A stretch of 64,000 nt of DNA from VGSZ01 sp044349155 (GTDB lineage Bacteria > Myxococcota > UBA727 > VGSZ01), in contig JBIKRQ010000002.1 of the NCBI GenBank assembly GCA_044349155.1, forward strand, positions 1 to 64,000, given 5' to 3'. The notes below the pieces were generated by a model, which searched no databases, was not told the DNA's origin, and saw only the letters and a list, made by a program, of their open reading frames with translations. Positions 29,177-38,263 of the stretch are shown piece by piece. Position numbers and translations under genes: made by a program. How positions within the stretch are numbered: the stretch's first letter is position 1; each line of letters begins with the position of its first letter.

Positions 29177-30208
29177 TCATTCTTTCGCTTCGGCGCATTC
29201 CGCGCGGGCGGCGTTTTTGGCGCAGCGCATTTTGCGCATCACCGAGAGCATCGAGCCGTCGTAGCCCCCGGCATCGCGCACCTGCACGCGCACGGATTGA
29301 AACAACGTGGACCACGCTTGCTGCGTGCTGGTGTCGACGGTGACCCAGTACTTCGCGGGGATCTTCTGCTCCGCACGCGTCACGAGCGCCAACGCGTCGT
29401 TGAAGTGCTCGGCGAACCACGTGCGCGCGCTGGCGGCAAACGTCGACGGAAACTGTGCGGGATGCACCATCACCTGCATCGTGGCCTGGGCCAGTGGTGC
29501 CTTGAGGATGCCGCCTTTGGCGCCGAGACCGCGCGCGAGTTCGAAGGGTTGAAACGCCGGGGCCGAGACGTAGCAGGCATCGACGTCGCCGTTGTTGAAG
29601 CGCGGCGCCAGCGTCGACAAATCCACCGGCACCACCACGGCACCCACGCGCGTGACCATCGTGGTCGAGGCCTTGTCGTAGTCCATGGTGGCGATGCGTT
29701 TGCCGGCGAGCTCGGGCACGCTGTCGACGCTGCGGTCGCGCACGAGCAGGTAGACTGCCCCAATCGGCAGCACACCCACCACGCTGTGTTGCGCGTTGCT
29801 GAGCTTGCTCGCCGCTGCCGGTGACGTCGACAACGTGGTGACCATCTGCTGCAGGTCGCTGTACTCGGGCAGGGCCCCAATGGCCTCGAGTGTTGCCGAG
29901 AAGCGGTTGTGTTGCTGCAAGCGAATGCCCGTTGCCGCCACGCCATCGCACACGCCGGCGAGGTAGTCCTTCGAGGCGGTTTCCTCGTCGGTGTAGGGCT
30001 TGACGGTGAGGCTCACGCCCCACGCCGAGGCAGCGGTGGCGAAGCGCTGCAACAGGCCGAAGTAGTCGCCCGCACGGCCCGCAGGATCGAACACGCACAG
30101 CGTGCGCGACGGCGTCGCTCCTTGTGCGTGCGCGACCGACGACGACAACGCGGTCACCAGGGCCATCGCCACCAGCGTTGATGCAGACCGCGTAGACAAC
30201 GAGCGCAT
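29177..30208 (-). CDS. TRAP-associated solute-binding protein (TatP-like)
   Basis: A 343-residue periplasmic protein. The signal peptide is cleaved near AHAQG (about residue 29). The family start LCVFDPAGRAGDYF, then KPYTDEETASKDYLAGVCDGVAATG and IATMDYDKASTTM, identify it as one of the DctP-like putative solute-binding proteins found next to TRAP permeases (DUF6091-type). A Cys pair at about 37 and 91 may form a disulfide. The gene lies 3 bases after the lipoprotein gene and 7 before the permease, so all three belong to one transporter. The C-terminus has a Cys-Arg-Ala rich tail. It delivers ligand to the DctQM permease; the ligand is unknown. Confidence 0.7.
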   Translation of the reverse strand: MRSLSTRSASTLVAMALVTALSSSVAHAQGATPSRTLCVFDPAGRAGDYFGLLQRFATAASAWGVSLTVKPYTDEETASKDYLAGVCDGVAATGIRLQQHNRFSATLEAIGALPEYSDLQQMVTTLSTSPAAASKLSNAQHSVVGVLPIGAVYLLVRDRSVDSVPELAGKRIATMDYDKASTTMVTRVGAVVVPVDLSTLAPRFNNGDVDACYVSAPAFQPFELARGLGAKGGILKAPLAQATMQVMVHPAQFPSTFAASARTWFAEHFNDALALVTRAEQKIPAKYWVTVDTSTQQAWSTLFQSVRVQVRDAGGYDGSMLSVMRKMRCAKNAARAECAEAKE

Positions 30209-30211
30209 GGC

Positions 30212-31210
30212 TTACTCCGCGAAGGGATCGGTGACGGGTGGTGCAGGCAACGACGGCGCTGACGACGACGACGGCGGTGCCTGACCGAAGGTGGGCGTGC
30301 GGTGACCGGTGGCTTCGGTCCACCACAAGTCGCTCTGCTGTTGGCTGACTTCGAAGGCGTACTCGTCGAGCAGGGCCCATTCGTCGTCGCGCTTCGTGGT
30401 GGTGATCGACGCGGCATGACGCGCGAGCGCCGTCGTGACGATGTCGGTGCGACCGGCGTTCATCGCCATCAACACCTGAATGGCGCGGGCCACGCGAACG
30501 CCGCTGCGCTCGCCGTCGGTGGCGGCACTCTCGAGCATCGGCCAGCCTTCGGCGTCGCCCACCATGGCTGCGGCCGCACCGCGCACGGCTTTGGGCGCAA
30601 ACCACCAGGCCTTGTCGTCGACGCAGACCGAGGCACGCGCCAACACCGCGAGGCGGTTGCGCGGCACGCCAACAACACCGCCCGCGCTGGCGTCGTGCAG
30701 GAGCGCGAGGGTGCCGGTGATCAAACCAAAGACCCAGACAAACTGCTCGTCGCGGTTGCCGCCAAGGCCGTCGGGGCAGCCCTCTCCGTCGGCGAGCCCC
30801 GAGGTGGGCCAGTGTTTTTGCAGCGCTTCAAACGAGCGCTCGAAGCGATCCGCAGCATGGCCGTGGGCCCGTCGTGCCTGCAGGCTGGCGTCTTCGATGG
30901 CTGCACTTTGCGCGGGTCCAGCGGGCCACAGGTGCCGCGCGCGCAGGGCGCTCAAGTCGGCCTCCCACGCGTCTTTCTCGTCGCACGAGGCGCCAACGCC
31001 TTCGGCGATCACGCGCGCGCCCCAGGCATCGCCACCGGCGGCGGCGAGGGGGTGAATGAGGGCCGCACCCATCGAGCAGACCTTGCGCACGTCGCCCACA
31101 TCGGTGGCGGTGTCGACGAGGGGACCAAGCGTGAACTGCTCGGCCACCGCCGACGGGCAGCCAACGCCAACGACCACCACAACAGCAACGAGGAGCAAAG
31201 CAGTGCGCAC
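30212..31210 (-). CDS. TatT-like lipoprotein of the TRAP system
   Basis: A 332-residue lipoprotein. The GTG at 31210 gives an ideal signal peptide with GVGC and lipidated Cys18; a longer frame from 31264 would overlap the preceding gene. The body is helical. It shows KVCSMGAALIHPLAAAGG early and ARAIQVLMAMNAGRTDIVTTALA later, a TPR-like or TatT-like pattern. TatT is the trimeric lipoprotein that partners TatP in TPAT transporters. Position directly upstream of the solute-binding protein supports this. The C-terminus ends DPFAE, the same motif found twice in the extracytoplasmic segment of the permease. The TatT assignment is from context and helical pattern, not from clear sequence identity. 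Confidence 0.55.
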   Translation of the reverse strand: MRTALLLVAVVVVVGVGCPSAVAEQFTLGPLVDTATDVGDVRKVCSMGAALIHPLAAAGGDAWGARVIAEGVGASCDEKDAWEADLSALRARHLWPAGPAQSAAIEDASLQARRAHGHAADRFERSFEALQKHWPTSGLADGEGCPDGLGGNRDEQFVWVFGLITGTLALLHDASAGGVVGVPRNRLAVLARASVCVDDKAWWFAPKAVRGAAAAMVGDAEGWPMLESAATDGERSGVRVARAIQVLMAMNAGRTDIVTTALARHAASITTTKRDDEWALLDEYAFEVSQQQSDLWWTEATGHRTPTFGQAPPSSSSAPSLPAPPVTDPFAE

Positions 31211-31215
31211 GGCGA

Positions 31216-31758
31216 TCAGCTGCCGTGTTGCGCTGTGGGTGGCAACGCCTGACGTCGACGCCACGCCAACACCAGTCCCACACAGGCCGCGACGAGTCCT
31301 GCCAGATACGCCGCGAACTTCAGCGCCGTGAGCACGCCGACGGCGTTGGCCAGCCCCTGCGACTCGTCAGGAAAGGTGCGTGTGAGTACCAAGGCGACGC
31401 TGTTTTCGACGAGGTCGATGGCAAACGCGGCCCAGGGCAACGCCACCAACGTGCGTGCGCGCTGTGTCGACCACAGCTGCACGATCGCCAGATGCACCAT
31501 CGCCAACAGCGCGACGGGGAACAGCAGGTCGAAGAGAACGATCTCAGCGAGGTACAGGGCGCGGCCGTCGTCGCCCATCTTGTGCAGCACCTCGTGCACC
31601 GCTTCAGCCCCAGCGAGGGGCATCGCGTCGAGGGTGCCGGGGCCTGAGCGCTGCTTGAACCACACCATCGTGCCCGGCGCGTTCACGACGTTGGTGCCGA
31701 CAGCCATCACCGCCGACAGCACGGTGGCACACAGCAGCAGACGCGGGCGCTTCGTCAT
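31216..31758 (-). CDS. Four-helix membrane protein
   Basis: A 180-residue inner-membrane protein with four hydrophobic helices at about 8-28, 60-85, 95-115 and 130-160. A loop motif, ALYLAEIVLFDLLFP, and a later FAIDLVENSVAL place conserved acidic residues inside or at the edge of the membrane. I know of similar uncharacterised proteins in planctomycetes and myxobacteria but no named family. The ATG at 31758 is preferred to a GTG at 31776. The gene is 18 bases after the DUF3142 gene and ends 5 bases before the TatT-like gene. It links the biosynthetic half and the transport half of the operon, but its role is unknown. Confidence 0.6.
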   Translation of the reverse strand: MTKRPRLLLCATVLSAVMAVGTNVVNAPGTMVWFKQRSGPGTLDAMPLAGAEAVHEVLHKMGDDGRALYLAEIVLFDLLFPVALLAMVHLAIVQLWSTQRARTLVALPWAAFAIDLVENSVALVLTRTFPDESQGLANAVGVLTALKFAAYLAGLVAACVGLVLAWRRRQALPPTAQHGS

Positions 31759-31776
31759 GGTGGCTGCGTGCAGCAC

Positions 31777-32919
31777 TCAGGGCGCGACAACAACCCCGCT
31801 GCCGCGGACCCACCCCACGACGACAGACGTGCCCGGGCGCAACCGGGGCGGATCGCGGCGTTGCAGGCGCCAGGTGTCGTCGTGCAGGGCGCGGTAGTTC
31901 TGCAGGCCGTCGGCGCTGTTGGCGTTCACCAGCGTGATGCGGGCTGGCGCATCAACGTCGACGGTACCCGCGTTGTCGACGACCACATCGAACACCAGGG
32001 CCGTGCTCGTTGGGTGCAGACGCACGGTGGCAGCGGCTTCGGCGTGCTCGTGTGCCACCACCGACGCGAGCGTGGCGGCACCCCAGGCATCGCTGTCGTC
32101 GACGGCGCCCAGGCGAAACCACGACACGCGCGGCCACGGATGCTGCGCCAAAAAGCGTTGCACCTCGGCGCGTGTGACGGACACGCCCACGCCGTCAGCG
32201 AGGGTGGCGCGGTACGTGGGCAACGCCACCCGCAGCACGGGCAGCACTGCTGGCGGCACTGCGGCGACGAAGCGGTTGAAGTCGCGCGCCGCGTCGTCGA
32301 CGTCGAAGATGACCGGGGCTTTCACCATGTGCACCTGCACCGTGAGGCCATCGACGACTGCTGCGAGTTCCTGCAGCGCACCGCTGTCGCTGGCCCACGT
32401 GGGCAGCGCGGTGATGGTGAGGCGCAGGCCGCTCGACGTCGTCGCCACGCGTGTGCGGGCGAGCCAGGCGGCGTAGTCGCGCAACGCGCGGGTGGGGCAG
32501 TCGTGGTCGATCTCGATGGCGGTGACGTTCACGCCACCTGCACGCAGGGCCTGCGCGCGCACCAGCAGCGGTGCGATATCGAGTGTGTTGTCGACGCTGT
32601 TGTCGACTTCATCGCCAATGCGCCACACCAACGTGACCTCGCGCGCCGGGAAGTCGCGGGCCTGCCAGTCGACCCACACCTCACGGCGTTCGTTCGCGTG
32701 GCCCTGGTGTTCGTGTTCGCGCGCCAACACCTTGAAGCGCGAAACGGTGTTCGCCGCAGCACGCATCTCGGCGCGCACGTCGTCGGTGATGGTGCGTCGC
32801 CACACGTACACATCGTGCGCCGCGGTGTCGGCGACGACCGGCGTCGGCAGGCGCGACGACGTGCACGACGCGAGCAGCAGGAGCACGAGGACGACGACGA
32901 GGACGACGGCCCGGTTCAC
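31777..32919 (-). CDS. DUF3142 lipoprotein
   Basis: A 380-residue lipoprotein. The GTG at 32919 overlaps the serC stop codon (GTGA) and begins a lipoprotein signal with LASC and lipidated Cys19. The mature part starts VYVWRRTITDDVRAEM, the family beginning of DUF3142. A TIM-barrel-like body follows, with VTAIEIDHDCPTRAL, ALPTWASD and PVLRVALPTY. The biochemical function of DUF3142 is unknown; the fold resembles glycoside-hydrolase barrels. The C-terminal about 90 residues look like a separate beta domain. The overlap with serC and the close downstream genes put it in the synthetase/TRAP operon. Confidence 0.65.
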   Translation of the reverse strand: MNRAVVLVVVLVLLLLASCTSSRLPTPVVADTAAHDVYVWRRTITDDVRAEMRAAANTVSRFKVLAREHEHQGHANERREVWVDWQARDFPAREVTLVWRIGDEVDNSVDNTLDIAPLLVRAQALRAGGVNVTAIEIDHDCPTRALRDYAAWLARTRVATTSSGLRLTITALPTWASDSGALQELAAVVDGLTVQVHMVKAPVIFDVDDAARDFNRFVAAVPPAVLPVLRVALPTYRATLADGVGVSVTRAEVQRFLAQHPWPRVSWFRLGAVDDSDAWGAATLASVVAHEHAEAAATVRLHPTSTALVFDVVVDNAGTVDVDAPARITLVNANSADGLQNYRALHDDTWRLQRRDPPRLRPGTSVVVGWVRGSGVVVAP

Positions 32920-34010
32920 CGCGAAGCGACCCACTCCTCGAGGAAGCCGCACAACGCGCGCACGTCGTCGACCTCGACGGCGTTGTACAGCGACACGCGC
33001 AGACCACCGATGCTGCGGTGGCCGCCGATGCCCACAAGGCCTGTGCGCTCTGCAGCGGCAATCAAGCCCGCTTCAGCAGCGCGGTCTTTCAAGCGAAACG
33101 TGACGTTCATCTGCGAGCGGCTGTCGACGTCGGCGTGGGGCACGAACACATCGGGATGGCGATCGAGCAGGCCATACAACAGCTCGGCCTTCGCCGTGTT
33201 GCGCGCGGCCATCCCCTGCACACCACCGACGACGTTTTTCACCCAACGCGCCACCAGCAGCGTCACGTAGATCGCGAACACGGGAGGCGTGTTGTAGATG
33301 CTGTTGGCCTCAGCATGCGCGCGGTACGTGAGCAGCTCGGGCAAATCAGCACCGCGGTCGCGCCACAGGTCGTCTTTGACGACGACAACGGTCACACCCG
33401 CTGGGCCCAGGTTCTTCTGCGCGTGCGCATACACGAGGTCGTAGCGCTGCGTTGGATGGGGGCGGCTCAAGAAGTCCGACGACATGTCGCAGATGCGCGG
33501 CACACCATCGAGGCCGAGGGTTTCGTGAAACTGCAGCCCCTCGACGGTCTCGTTGTTGACGACGTGCAGGTAGGCAGCAGTCGGCGACAAATCGAGCTCG
33601 CTGTTGCGCGGGACGCGCGTGTAGCCAGCGGCCTTGCCGTCGTAGACCACGCGCACCGGTCCTTCGACGCGTGCAGCGGCAATCGCCTTCTCGCTCCAAT
33701 AGCCGGTGACGACGTAGTCGGCGGCGTGTTGGGCATCGCAGCCGCGCAGCAGGTGCATGGGCACCATCGAGAATTGCAGGCTGCCGCCGCCTTGCAAAAA
33801 CAGCACGCGATAGCCCCTGGGCAGATCGAGCAGCTCGCTGAACAACGCCTCGGCTTCTTCCACCATCGAGGCAAACAACGTCGAGCGGTGGCTCACGCCC
33901 AGGATCGACAAGCCGGTATCGGGCAGTTCGTCGATCGCTTGTTGTGCTTCGGCGAGCACGCTGTCGGGCAGTGCCCCTGGACCAGCGCTGAAGTTACGGC
34001 TGCGGCTCAT
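32916..34010 (-). CDS. serC: Phosphoserine aminotransferase SerC
   Basis: A 364-residue PLP enzyme that makes 3-phosphoserine from 3-phosphohydroxypyruvate (and can act in pyridoxal 5-phosphate synthesis). Lys199 in YAHAQKNLGPAG binds PLP. Other family marks are NFSAGPGALP at 6-15, SILGVSHRS at 35-43, and FLQGGGSLQF at 71-80, and the length equals that of the E. coli enzyme. The ATG at 34010 overlaps the stop of the upstream synthetase gene (ATGA), so a longer frame was rejected. Its place between a ligase megagene and a lipoprotein is unusual: it may supply serine for the synthetase product or simply be the cellular copy caught in an operon. No serA or serB is seen here. Confidence 0.9.
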   Translation of the reverse strand: MSRSRNFSAGPGALPDSVLAEAQQAIDELPDTGLSILGVSHRSTLFASMVEEAEALFSELLDLPRGYRVLFLQGGGSLQFSMVPMHLLRGCDAQHAADYVVTGYWSEKAIAAARVEGPVRVVYDGKAAGYTRVPRNSELDLSPTAAYLHVVNNETVEGLQFHETLGLDGVPRICDMSSDFLSRPHPTQRYDLVYAHAQKNLGPAGVTVVVVKDDLWRDRGADLPELLTYRAHAEANSIYNTPPVFAIYVTLLVARWVKNVVGGVQGMAARNTAKAELLYGLLDRHPDVFVPHADVDSRSQMNVTFRLKDRAAEAGLIAAAERTGLVGIGGHRSIGGLRVSLYNAVEVDDVRALCGFLEEWVASR

Positions 34011-37000
34011 CGGAGATCTCCCAGGCGGTAAATGAAGCTGTCGACGACGTCGGCGGCCTGTGCGTCGTTGAGCACATGACGGTTGTGCCAGAGGTTCAAC
34101 CACAGCGAACCATCGGCGGTGGTGGCAGCCACGAGCATCTGCTCGAAGAACAAGAACGCTGGCGGTGGCTCCAACTCGGGGCGCTTCACGAGGGCTGCCG
34201 CACGCTTCGACGACGGCGGCAACATGTTGAAGGCGATCTTCGCGGGCATGTAGCGCGACGCAAACGACGACGGCGCCAGCTGTGAGACGAGGTGGTCGAT
34301 CGAGACCGCCTGGTCCAGCGCTTCGAGCCAGCCATGGCGTACCGCCTCGATGGTGTCGTCGAAGCGCTCGCGTCTCTTGCCTGGCCGCAGCGTGAGCAGG
34401 TTCACGCAATAGCCAACCATCGCGCGCTCGGCGGGCGTGTGGCGGTTGTAGAGGTGGGTGTTGACGAGCAGGTCATCGTCGTCGTCACGCTGTTGGTGCA
34501 GCTCGGTAAACACCGACAACAACAACAGCGTGAGCGACACGCCGCGCCGGCGCGCTGCTTCGTGCAACACGTCGACCACCGCGCGCGGCACCACGCGCAC
34601 CACGCTGCCACCGTCGTAGTCCCACGACTGCAGTGCCTGTGCTGCGGGCGTGAAGCGTCGATGGGAAGCCAGGCGTTGTCGCCAGCCGTCGACGAGATCG
34701 ACGCCTGCGGGGCTGTCGAGGCGCGCCACTTCGCGCGCGGCGTGTTCGGCGAATTGTTCGCTCAACGGCGCCAGTGTCGGCGTCGACGACAACAGTGTTG
34801 CCAGCTCGCGGCGCAGGATCTCGGTCGACCAGCCATCGGTGGCGATGTGGTGCACCGTCAGCACCACCAACGAGCGCTGCGACGACGTGAACACGGCTCC
34901 CCGCCACAGGGTTTCGCTCTGCAACGAAAACGCCGTGCGGTCGCTGGTGGCCGCCCAGGCCTGTGCTTGTGCATCGAGGACGTCGTCGTCGCAGACCAAC
35001 GTTGTCAGTGGCAACGCGTCGATGGTGGGTGGGTCGAGTGCAATGGCACTGCTGTCGCTCGTGATGCGCAGGCGCAACGATTCATGACGGCTGGCGAGGA
35101 CGACGAGGGCCTGCTGCAGCGCATGCACGCTGGTGCCCGCGGGCATCTCGTACACGCTGGTGATGTGGTCGAACAACGCGCCGGGGTGGGCGGCATCGAG
35201 GGCCACGAGACGTCGCTGGCGCCACGACAACGGCAACGGGCCCGGGCGCACGACCGGGGGCACAGCTTCGACGGTGCTGTCGAGGCCAACGACGTGGGCG
35301 GCCAACAACGCGACGGTCGGGTGGTCGTAGGCGGCCGTCGCCGACAACGTGCAGCCCGTGTGCGTTTGCAGGTCGCCAGCCAGGCCCACCACCTGCAGCG
35401 AGTCCATGCCGAGCTCGGCAAACGTGCGCTGGCGATCCACAACGCCACCCACCAGCCGCGCGACGTGGTCGGCAATCCAATCGCTCAGCTCCGCCGCACG
35501 CGCCTGCAGTGCCGGCGCTGATGTCGTGCCGAGCGTGGTGCCGATCGTCATGCCGATCGTCGTCGAGGAGGACGACGGCGCGGCTGCTCCTCGCGTGGCC
35601 AACATGTGGGCGAGCCACGGTGCCGCCGCCACCGTTTGCGAGAAGTGTGGGTTGCGCAGCAGCGAGAACATCAGCGGTTCGTCGTCGACAGCGCTCATGT
35701 TGGCGGCGGCCAGCAGCGGCTCCAGCGATGGATCGATGCGCAGCAGTGCTGGCAGCCACGGCATGAACATCGACGTGAAATTCTTCAGCAGGTCTTCAAA
35801 GACCTCGCGCGACCACGCGTAGCGCTCCTCGTCACTCGCCTGCAGGCAGGCGAGGTAGGCGGCGTCGGTGACCACGTGCTGTTGTTCCTCTTGCGCGTGG
35901 GCGCGGTGCGCGTCGGCCCAGGTGGGCTGGATCGTGCCCGGCGCTTCTTGCGACAACAGATGGTCAAAGTAGATGGTGTATTCTTCGAAGAAGAGCACCG
36001 TTACCCACATCATGAAGTGCGCCCGGGCGGGGTTTTTCTCACTCCCCTGACCGAAGGCAACGGTGCGATCGTAGAAGCGCTGTGTGGTGGCGCGCTGCTC
36101 GTCCATCGCCGGCACGTGCTCGGGATGCAGGGCGCGCAACATCGTCGACAAGCGGCGGAAGGTGCGGACGTGTTTGGCCTCTTCCTCGTCGAGCATGTCG
36201 AGGCTGCGCGTGGGGCCAAGGCTTGCGCGCTGACCCGCCGAAAAGCGCAGCACCGCTTCTTCCAGCGCCACAAACACGTCGCACGCCGAGGTCGCCAGCA
36301 CCCACTGCAACGTCTCCAGTGCCTGGGGATGCGCCGCAAACTGGTCGACGTCGAGGCGGTGCGCGGTGAATATTCCCTTGCCGGCATATACACCCGGGGC
36401 AGCAAAAGCGTCCCAGCGGATGTCGCGCTCCTCGTCGTAGCGGTAGCGCGTGTGGCGACGATCCAGGCGCGCAAACCGCGGCAACAGGTCGACGTAGAGG
36501 TCCTCGCCGACATCGCTGTCGGCCGGTGCCGCACCCGCTGTGCTGCGCCAGTGCAACACGCAGGGCAGGGTGTCGTCGACGAGGCCAGCCCGACACGCGC
36601 TGCGCTGGAGTTTGCCACTCGATGTTTTGGGCACCGCCTGGGGCGGGCAGAGCGCAATGCGCGTGGGCGACACCCCGTGGCGCGTGGCGAGGGCGGTCTG
36701 CAGTGCCGACACAATGGCCTGCGCCGTGTCGTCGTCGATAGCCCCCACTTCGAGGGCGATGCCGAGGCTCTCGTTGCCCTCGTGGTCGACATCCGCGAAG
36801 GCACAGGCTGACCCGCGGCGCACGGCGGCGTGGGCACCTTCGACGGTGGCCTCGAGGTCGTGCGGGTAGTGGTTGTGGCCGCGCACAATGATCATGTCCT
36901 TGATGCGGCCGGTGACAAACAGCGTGCCGTCGTCGTCGAGAAAGCCGAGATCGCCCGTGCGCAGCGCGCCATCGTTGGTGGTCGGCAGCGGCGTGGTCTG

Positions 37001-38263
37001 CGCCAACGAGAAGGTGCCCGCACACACGTTGTCGCCGCGCACGGTCACTTCGCCGACGACGCGCGCTGCCACCGGCACGCCATCGGCGTTCACAATCTGC
37101 ACGTCGATACCAGCGCCCACACGTCCGCTGCCAACAATGCTGGTGCTGCCGCCGCCCTCGCCCACGACGACAACGGCTTCGTTTCGGCCGAGTCGATCGG
37201 GGGCCACGCGCAGTGTTTTGGCGCCGTCGCTGTCACCGCTCACGAGCAGCGTGGCTTCGGCGAGGCCGTAGCAGGGAAACCACGCGCGCGACGAAAAGCC
37301 CACGTCGGCAAACGTGCTGGCAAAGCGCGACAACGTGGCGGCACGCACGGGCTCGGCCCCGTTGAAGGCCACGCGCCACGACGACAAATCAAGCGTTGGT
37401 CGCTTGTGCTCGGGCAGCTCGAGGAAGCGGCGCACGCACAGGTCCCACGCGAAGTTCGGGCCACCGCTGATGGTCGCGCGCGTGGCCGACACCGCCTGCA
37501 ACCAGCGCAGCGGCCGCTGCAGAAAGTCGAGTGGTGAGAAAAGATGCACCGGGAAGTCGGCGAACAACGGTTGAAGAATACCACCGATCAAGCCCATGTC
37601 ATGATATGGCGGAAGCCAGATGACACCGACCGATTCTGTGGTCAGCGCCATCGCCGTTTGAATCTGCTGCAGGTTCGCGAGCAGGTTCTTGTGGCTCACG
37701 CACACGCCGCGCGGCGTGCCGGTCGAGCCCGAGGTGTACTGCAGGAAGGCAACGTCGGCGTCGACGAGACCGGGGTCGCGCCAATGGGCCGCGTTGCTGG
37801 TGGCGAGCGCATCGACAGCAAACCACGGCAGCGCTTCAGCGTCGGGCACCAGGCCCGAGCACAGCTCGATGATGAACGCGTCGGCGACGATGGCGCTCGG
37901 GGCGCAGTCGGCGATCACGGCGCGCAAACGCTCCTGGCTGACGGCGACCCGCCCTGCGTCGGGCGGAAACACCGGCACGGCGATGGCACCCGCGAGCACG
38001 ACGCCACACCAGGCAGTGATGAAGTCGATGCCGGGCGCACACATCACGAGCACGCGCGGCCGCGGACCGTGGCCGTCGTGGCGAACACCGCGTTCCTGCA
38101 GCCCGGTGGCAACCGCGCAGCTGCGCGCGTGCAGGTCGGCCCACGAGCAGAAGCTGCGCTCGCCGTCGACCTCGCCGGTATGCAGCACGTGGTAGCCGGC
38201 CGATGAGGTGGTGCTCTGCGCGCGGTGGGCCAGCAGCGTGGCGATGGTGTCGACGGTACGCAT
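34007..38263 (-). CDS. Acyl-AMP ligase / diiron enzyme / carrier / condensation megaprotein
   Basis: A 1418-residue multidomain protein. Residues 1-570 are a fatty acyl-AMP ligase-type adenylation domain: FPPDAGR followed by RLRAVIADC (FAAL style), YTSGSTGTPRG at 174-184 and PKTSSGK near 545. Residues about 590-880 form a ferritin-like diiron domain with Glu in ALEEAV near 665, EEAKH near 695, FFEEYTIYF near 760 and EEQQH near 793, resembling AurF-type oxygenases. A carrier domain follows with GMDSLQV near 953, then an NRPS condensation domain with HHIATDG near 1138. The likely reaction is activation of an acid, oxidation on or near the enzyme, and condensation with an acceptor. It is the first gene of the operon ending with the TRAP permease. 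A start at 38275 is also possible. Confidence 0.75.
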   Translation of the reverse strand: MRTVDTIATLLAHRAQSTTSSAGYHVLHTGEVDGERSFCSWADLHARSCAVATGLQERGVRHDGHGPRPRVLVMCAPGIDFITAWCGVVLAGAIAVPVFPPDAGRVAVSQERLRAVIADCAPSAIVADAFIIELCSGLVPDAEALPWFAVDALATSNAAHWRDPGLVDADVAFLQYTSGSTGTPRGVCVSHKNLLANLQQIQTAMALTTESVGVIWLPPYHDMGLIGGILQPLFADFPVHLFSPLDFLQRPLRWLQAVSATRATISGGPNFAWDLCVRRFLELPEHKRPTLDLSSWRVAFNGAEPVRAATLSRFASTFADVGFSSRAWFPCYGLAEATLLVSGDSDGAKTLRVAPDRLGRNEAVVVVGEGGGSTSIVGSGRVGAGIDVQIVNADGVPVAARVVGEVTVRGDNVCAGTFSLAQTTPLPTTNDGALRTGDLGFLDDDGTLFVTGRIKDMIIVRGHNHYPHDLEATVEGAHAAVRRGSACAFADVDHEGNESLGIALEVGAIDDDTAQAIVSALQTALATRHGVSPTRIALCPPQAVPKTSSGKLQRSACRAGLVDDTLPCVLHWRSTAGAAPADSDVGEDLYVDLLPRFARLDRRHTRYRYDEERDIRWDAFAAPGVYAGKGIFTAHRLDVDQFAAHPQALETLQWVLATSACDVFVALEEAVLRFSAGQRASLGPTRSLDMLDEEEAKHVRTFRRLSTMLRALHPEHVPAMDEQRATTQRFYDRTVAFGQGSEKNPARAHFMMWVTVLFFEEYTIYFDHLLSQEAPGTIQPTWADAHRAHAQEEQQHVVTDAAYLACLQASDEERYAWSREVFEDLLKNFTSMFMPWLPALLRIDPSLEPLLAAANMSAVDDEPLMFSLLRNPHFSQTVAAAPWLAHMLATRGAAAPSSSSTTIGMTIGTTLGTTSAPALQARAAELSDWIADHVARLVGGVVDRQRTFAELGMDSLQVVGLAGDLQTHTGCTLSATAAYDHPTVALLAAHVVGLDSTVEAVPPVVRPGPLPLSWRQRRLVALDAAHPGALFDHITSVYEMPAGTSVHALQQALVVLASRHESLRLRITSDSSAIALDPPTIDALPLTTLVCDDDVLDAQAQAWAATSDRTAFSLQSETLWRGAVFTSSQRSLVVLTVHHIATDGWSTEILRRELATLLSSTPTLAPLSEQFAEHAAREVARLDSPAGVDLVDGWRQRLASHRRFTPAAQALQSWDYDGGSVVRVVPRAVVDVLHEAARRRGVSLTLLLLSVFTELHQQRDDDDDLLVNTHLYNRHTPAERAMVGYCVNLLTLRPGKRRERFDDTIEAVRHGWLEALDQAVSIDHLVSQLAPSSFASRYMPAKIAFNMLPPSSKRAAALVKRPELEPPPAFLFFEQMLVAATTADGSLWLNLWHNRHVLNDAQAADVVDSFIYRLGDLR

